Assembly (NCBI GenBank): GCA_002381805.1
Contig: DFXZ01000013.1
Span: 132,808 to 196,807 of the forward strand
Direction: 5' to 3'
Origin: Bdellovibrio sp. UBA4095
GTDB taxonomy: Bacteria; Bdellovibrionota; Bdellovibrionia; Bdellovibrionales; Bdellovibrionaceae
Length of the DNA: 64,000 nucleotides
Below the pieces are notes generated by a model. It saw only the letters and a program-made list of their open reading frames with translations. It was not told where the DNA came from and searched no databases. This document shows positions 62,132 to 64,000 of this stretch, in pieces (the first letter of the stretch is position 1; the number at the start of each line of letters is the position of its first letter). The translations under genes and the position numbers were made by a program.

Positions 62132-63979
62132 GTGATACGTTCTCTAATAGGCTTCTTTGCTGCGTCATCTCTTCTTTGCTCGGTCGCTGTGGCAAATGAA
62201 GTTAAGGTGGTTCCCGGAGAGTATCTTATAAAATTCAAAGCATCCGTGGGTGGAGCTGCTGTTGCTCACAGCAAGATTCAAGGGAAGGCCTCGTTGAAAG
62301 GTTCTTTTCCCGGCATTGGTGTCTACCAGATTTCCTTTAAGTCGACAGAAGAAAAGGTCAACATCGAGGCCCTTAAGGCCGATCCCGATGTAGAGTATAT
62401 CGAACCTAACTATATATTAGAAAAAAACGAAGTGGAGCCCAATGGTCCCGTTGATCTGCAGTCTCTTGAAGATGTTTTAGCCTCTGGTGCCATGGAAAGC
62501 AGTTCCGCCTATTATCAGTCATCAGCTCCAACGGGAGTAGAAGCGGCATGGGCTTTAGGGAGCTCCGTGCAAAACGCAGACAAGATTGTTGTTGCTATCG
62601 TTGATACAGGGCTGGATAAGTCTCATAAAGTTTTCAAGCCTTACAATGGCACGCCTTCTGGAGGCTCGGGAGCACTTTGGATTAATAAACTAGAGGCCAA
62701 TGGCTTGCCAGGAATCGATGATGATCAAAATGGTTTCGTCGACGATATTCACGGCTACAACTTTATTAATAACACTGGGAATTTCTTTGATGATGATAAT
62801 CATGGGACCCATGTAGCCGGTATTGTCGTTGGCGCAGGACTTAATATTTTTGCCTCGAACCTGGAAGAATCTAAAATACTTGTGATGCCGTTAAAGTTTC
62901 TTGATGGTAATGGATCTGGTACGACAGCCAACGCTGTTCGTGCTATCTATTATGCGATCGAAAACGGAGCTCGTGTTATCAACAATTCGTGGGGTGGGTC
63001 AGCCTATAGCAGTGCTTTGCATGATGCTATTACTCATGCCTATGATAATCGAGTGCTTGTTGTATCTGCAGCGGGGAACTATTCAGCGAATAATGATGCA
63101 AAGCCTATGTATCCTGCGAACTATGATGTTCCAAGTAATATCGCGATCGCATCGACCAGTACTTACGATTCGCTTTCAGGCTTTTCAAATTTTGGAGTTC
63201 GTACTGTTCACATTGGAAGTCCCGGAGAAGGCATAAATAGCACTGTTCCAGGCAATCAGTTTATGCGCATGTGGGGAACCAGTATGGCGGCCCCATTTGT
63301 TTCCGGTATGGCAGCTTTGGCTTTGCGTGAAGCTCCATCACTCTCGGGTTATCAGTTAAAGCAACTCGTGATTGGACAAGCAGATTACGTCAGTAATTTG
63401 CAAAATGATGTCAGCTCGAGCTCTCGAATTAATGCCCTCAGAGTCATAGAGACCGCTAAGACAATGTCGTCGGTTTCTTCAGAGCAGCCATTCTATTCAC
63501 GCGCCCCAGCTGCAGAGGCAGGCGGAGCGGCTGGCGGCTGTGGATTGGTCTCTTCGGCTATTTCTGGCGGCCCTGGAGCGGGTGGTGAGCCACCAATGTC
63601 TGGAGTCCTTTTTGGTTTGCTTATGTTGCCGTTGATCGTGTGGCAGGTTCTGCGTATGAAGGCACCTGAAAACAAACGTCGCCATGAACGATTTAAGATG
63701 AATTCGGAAATCAGAGTTAATGTTGGTGATCGCGAGTTGATCGGATCAGTAAATACGATCTCTGAAGGTGGTTTGTCATTCAATGCCGATGCAGCACTGG
63801 AAAAAGGCGGTATCGTGACAATGAGGATCCAAAGCCCTGATGGTAACGAAATGATCGAGGTCAAAGGACAGGTTGTTTGGTGTGAAAAGGATCAGTCTTA
63901 CGGGGTGCAGTTTGCTAATGCTCGGCAGTCGACTCTGGCTATGATTCGCGACTGGACAGCGGGACTCATGAAAACTTAA
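62132..63979 (+). CDS. Subtilisin-like protease fused to a PilZ domain through a membrane segment
   Basis: GTG 62132 with AGGGAG upstream starts a 615-residue protein. It has a signal peptide (cleavage near VAVANE), an I9-type propeptide (VPGEYLIKF to about residue 95) and an S8 protease with complete triad Asp158 (VDTGLD), His224 (DNHGTHVAGI) and Ser384 (GTSMAAPFVSG). Then come a Gly-rich stretch with Cys470 (GGCGL), a membrane helix (about 492-507) and a basic stop. Last is a PilZ domain (about 514-610) with the RxxxR motif at Arg516-Arg520 and a degenerate second motif TISEGG (542-547; canonical D/N replaced by Thr). The protease faces the periplasm or outside, the PilZ the cytoplasm. Confidence 0.85.
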   Translation: MIRSLIGFFAASSLLCSVAVANEVKVVPGEYLIKFKASVGGAAVAHSKIQGKASLKGSFPGIGVYQISFKSTEEKVNIEALKADPDVEYIEPNYILEKNEVEPNGPVDLQSLEDVLASGAMESSSAYYQSSAPTGVEAAWALGSSVQNADKIVVAIVDTGLDKSHKVFKPYNGTPSGGSGALWINKLEANGLPGIDDDQNGFVDDIHGYNFINNTGNFFDDDNHGTHVAGIVVGAGLNIFASNLEESKILVMPLKFLDGNGSGTTANAVRAIYYAIENGARVINNSWGGSAYSSALHDAITHAYDNRVLVVSAAGNYSANNDAKPMYPANYDVPSNIAIASTSTYDSLSGFSNFGVRTVHIGSPGEGINSTVPGNQFMRMWGTSMAAPFVSGMAALALREAPSLSGYQLKQLVIGQADYVSNLQNDVSSSSRINALRVIETAKTMSSVSSEQPFYSRAPAAEAGGAAGGCGLVSSAISGGPGAGGEPPMSGVLFGLLMLPLIVWQVLRMKAPENKRRHERFKMNSEIRVNVGDRELIGSVNTISEGGLSFNADAALEKGGIVTMRIQSPDGNEMIEVKGQVVWCEKDQSYGVQFANARQSTLAMIRDWTAGLMKT

Positions 63980-64000
63980 AACTGGAACCTTAAATTGTTG

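Noticed and set aside
1..64000. CRISPR arrays, tRNA or rRNA genes, insertion sequences and prophage
   Set aside because: None seen: no regularly spaced repeats, no cloverleaf-like clusters recognised, no transposase or integrase product, no phage structural block. The S74 domain belongs to a chromosomal fibre gene, not a prophage.

Overview
The window looks like chromosomal DNA from a predatory or host-exploiting Gram-negative bacterium of the Bdellovibrionota, most likely Bdellovibrio or a close relative. This is inferred from content and was not checked by a search. The clues are a very high density of signal-peptide and lipoprotein genes, a trimeric fibre protein ending in a peptidase-S74 chaperone, many secreted hydrolases (trypsin, subtilase, HNH nuclease, phospholipase A2-like, HExxH proteins, GH5, NlpC/P60-like), and a cbb3 oxidase whose CcoN and CcoO are fused. 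Base composition looks like mid-40s % GC by eye (not computed). I found no rRNA, tRNA, CRISPR array, transposase or prophage block.

Layout. 1-1.3 kb: a left-truncated secreted HExxH protein, a weak stretch and a MAPEG membrane protein. 1.6-10.2 kb: a co-oriented run of predicted surface proteins (small lipoprotein translationally coupled to a long S74 fibre, PA14-like lipoprotein, beta-helix lipoprotein, exported unknown, GH5 glycosidase with a carbohydrate-binding-like domain nested in its barrel). 10.3-19.5 kb: a hybrid PAS sensor kinase, a PLA2-like secreted protein, a small outer-membrane barrel, an EcsC/atypical-SDR pair, an MgtC/DUF4010 membrane protein and a phytase/esterase-like lipoprotein. 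19.5-27.4 kb: secreted HExxH protein, a four-gene operon (alpha/beta hydrolase, histidine phosphatase, two unknowns), NlpC/P60-like lipoprotein, trypsin and two small envelope proteins. 27.4-29.5 kb: a GH3-family acyl-adenylating enzyme divergent from a TetR regulator, with two near-identical operator-like repeats between them. 29.7-34.6 kb: KH protein, GltS, a ZIP/CsbD/OmpA operon and a porin-like barrel. 34.6-42.8 kb: a complete cbb3 oxidase operon (ccoI-ccoS-ccoNO-ccoQ-ccoP-ccoG-UreH-like) with an FNR-type regulator just upstream and an FNR-like palindrome in front of ccoI. 42.9-49.1 kb: secreted HNH nuclease, two Cys-rich secreted proteins, a Na+/H+ antiporter and a two-component system. 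49.2-53.0 kb: tatA-selD-mnmH followed by an FKBP lipoprotein and pdxH. 53.0-62.0 kb: a 30-bp perfect inverted-repeat element, C26 amidotransferase, small envelope proteins, GNAT, PEGA, ApaG, EEP nuclease, M17 aminopeptidase, Hsp20 and a DUF502 pair. The right end is a subtilase fused through a membrane segment to a cytoplasmic PilZ domain.

Taken together, the genes suggest a cell that lives by attaching to and degrading other cells (fibre, surface sugar-binding proteins, secreted hydrolases). It respires with a high-affinity oxidase at low oxygen and takes up glutamate and metals. The most unusual items are the subtilase-TM-PilZ fusion, a hairpin that would hide the Hsp20 ribosome binding site, an FNR-like site placed so that ccoI would be made from a leaderless mRNA, the nested GH5 domain architecture, and the paired operators of the GH3/TetR locus.
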